Assembly (NCBI GenBank): GCA_928721915.1
Contig: CAKMVZ010000001.1
Location: 310,001-374,000, forward strand
Source: an uncultured Clostridia bacterium
Lineage (GTDB): Bacteria > Bacillota > Clostridia > TANB77 > CAG-508
Reading direction: 5' to 3'
DNA: 64,000 bases
Below are positions 63,098 to 64,000 of this stretch, piece by piece; position 1 is the stretch's first letter, and the number at the start of each line of letters is the position of its first letter. Position numbers and translations under genes: made by a program. The notes under the pieces were generated by a model that saw only the letters and a program-made list of their open reading frames with translations, was not told where the DNA came from and made no database searches.

Positions 63098-63122
63098 AAC
63101 CCCTTAAAAATTTTAAGGGGTT
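63098..63122. terminator. Bidirectional terminator
   Basis: AACCCCTTAAAA (63098-63109) and TTTTAAGGGGTT (63111-63122) between convergent genes. Strong GC-containing stem with A/T runs on both sides. Confidence 0.85.
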
Positions 63123-63654
63123 AATTATCTATTTGATTTTTTATTTTATTAGCTTTTTTTCTAATTCTTTGAATAGCAGTATCAACAGATTTTACTTTGC
63201 TATCAACTTCTTTTGCAATATCAGCATAAGATTTTCCTTGTTTATAATGTCTTAAAACTTTTCTCTCAAATTCACTTAAATTTTCATCAATTTTTAATTC
63301 AATTTGTGATAAATATTCTTTATTTGCAATTGTTTCTAAAGGATCCTCAACGAGATTTGTATCTAATATTTCAATGATATCAGAGTCTCCTTCTTCATAA
63401 ACTGGTGTATTTAATGAAAAAGCAGAGTTTAGAGGAATATTTTTTTGTCTGTTAGCACTTTTTATCATTGTGATTAATTGCCTTTCAATACACATATTTG
63501 CAAAGCTTTTAAAAGAATTTTGTTTATCTTTATTATAAGATTGAGTTGCTTTATATAGTCCAATCATGCCTTCTTGAATAATATCTTCTTTTTCAACACC
63601 TATAGCAAAAAATTTACTTGCTTTCATATTTACAATATTATTATACTTGTTCAT
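63121..63654 (-). CDS. sigH: RNA polymerase sigma-H-like factor, 5' part out of frame
   Basis: 177 residues of a SigH-type sigma factor: IGVEKEDIIQEGMIGLYKA (region 2), SFKSFANMCIERQLITMIK, and region 4 YKQGKSYADIAKEVDSKVKSVDTAIQRIRKKA. SigH starts sporulation and competence programmes. The normal N-terminus is encoded upstream (from ATG at 63757, MTDDNLLKLIQN) but in another frame. One extra base near 63682 (minus-strand C) separates it from GDNNALDFIMNKYNNI. The gene is either a recent pseudogene, a sequencing error or frameshifted during translation. Confidence 0.8.
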   Translation of the reverse strand: MNKYNNIVNMKASKFFAIGVEKEDIIQEGMIGLYKATQSYNKDKQNSFKSFANMCIERQLITMIKSANRQKNIPLNSAFSLNTPVYEEGDSDIIEILDTNLVEDPLETIANKEYLSQIELKIDENLSEFERKVLRHYKQGKSYADIAKEVDSKVKSVDTAIQRIRKKANKIKNQIDN

Positions 63655-64000
63655 AATAAAATCAAGAGCATTATTATCACCGATTTTGAATTAATTTAAG
63701 CAGATTATCATCAGTCATTTGATTATAGTTTTGTATTTCCAAAGGCTTATCTTGCATTATAAATTTTAGTACCTCCATAGTTGATTTTTAGCTTATGCTT
63801 ATTATATTTTCAAAACTTTGAAAAGTCAACATTTTTTATAAATAAAAGTTCAATTTTTAGCTAAATTTAACATGTTTGAAACATTTTTGAAATAATTTCA
63901 ATAATTTATGACAAAATTTGCTTAAAAAATGTAATTTTTAATATCTAAATTAGGGTTGAAGTAGAAAATAAGTTATGATAAAATAAAAAAATCAAAAAAC
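63655..64000. other. sigH 5' fragment and upstream AT-rich region
   Basis: 63683-63757 holds the out-of-frame N-terminal codons of sigH on the minus strand, with GGAGGT at about 63771-63776 as ribosome site. From 63780 to the end the sequence is very AT-rich and shows no ORF, hairpin or RNA motif I can name. Confidence 0.5.

Overview
The window is low-GC (roughly a quarter G+C by eye) DNA from a spore-forming-type Bacillota, most likely an uncultured gut member of class Clostridia. Pointers are the AT-rich codon use, many TTG starts behind strong AGGAGG sites, a SigH-family sigma factor, a TIGR01212 radical SAM protein, and an integrative conjugative element (ICE) of the PrgI/VirB4/VirD4 type common in gut Clostridia.

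Region 1 (1 to about 46220) is an ICE whose left end lies outside the window. From left to right it carries: a radical SAM pair, small element-specific genes, TnpV, and an ArdA-DUF3846 anti-restriction protein (1-6070); ParB, a candidate oriT, MobC, a MOBP-type relaxase, the VirD4 coupling protein and a compact type IV secretion operon (PrgI, VirB4, VirB6-like, M23 hydrolase) ending with an MT-A70 adenine methyltransferase (6082-15949); a coiled-coil protein and an IS110-family insertion with a candidate bridge RNA (16850-19330); and a surface module with a CpaE/ParA-like protein, a sortase, and a thioester/CnaB adhesin (19459-26521). A defence cargo follows (26728-42988). It starts with an Xis-like HTH protein and an unusual HIRAN + helix-hairpin-helix + sigma-region-4-like protein. 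An operon then encodes a DndC/SspD-like PAPS reductase, a DUF4007 (SspB-like) protein, a large SspC/BrxC-like ATPase, a DndA/SspA-like cysteine desulfurase, a PLD-helicase, a 50-residue protein, a DndD-like SMC ATPase and a small partner. This looks like an SspABCD-type DNA phosphorothioation system plus an SspFGH-like effector module. The right end (43398-46220) is a regulatory hub: a leader ORF crossing a terminator and an RBS-sequestering hairpin, a sigma-like gene, a candidate structured RNA closed by a 12-bp stem, an Xis, a tyrosine integrase, and a 17-nt copy of the initiator-tRNA anticodon arm that probably marks the attachment site.

Six genes or operons of the ICE, including int, share a distinctive promoter: a GGTTTGG-like block exactly 27 nt upstream of a TATAAT-like box. 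This suggests one element-wide regulon.

Region 2 (46327-64000) is chromosomal: small housekeeping and repair genes (SWIM protein, deoxyinosine glycosylase, ASCH, GNAT, Nudix, HAD and YjjX nucleotide-pool enzymes), a pyrophosphatase-VOC fusion, and a 417-bp direct duplication that brackets about 2.9 kb of inserted DNA and leaves broken copies of an M15 peptidase gene and a RhuM gene. It ends with an ECF sigma gene running in frame into a frameshifted membrane protein, a C39-like peptidase, a two-component system next to a monofunctional glycosyltransferase, and a sigH with a 5' frameshift. I saw no complete tRNA, no rRNA and no CRISPR array.
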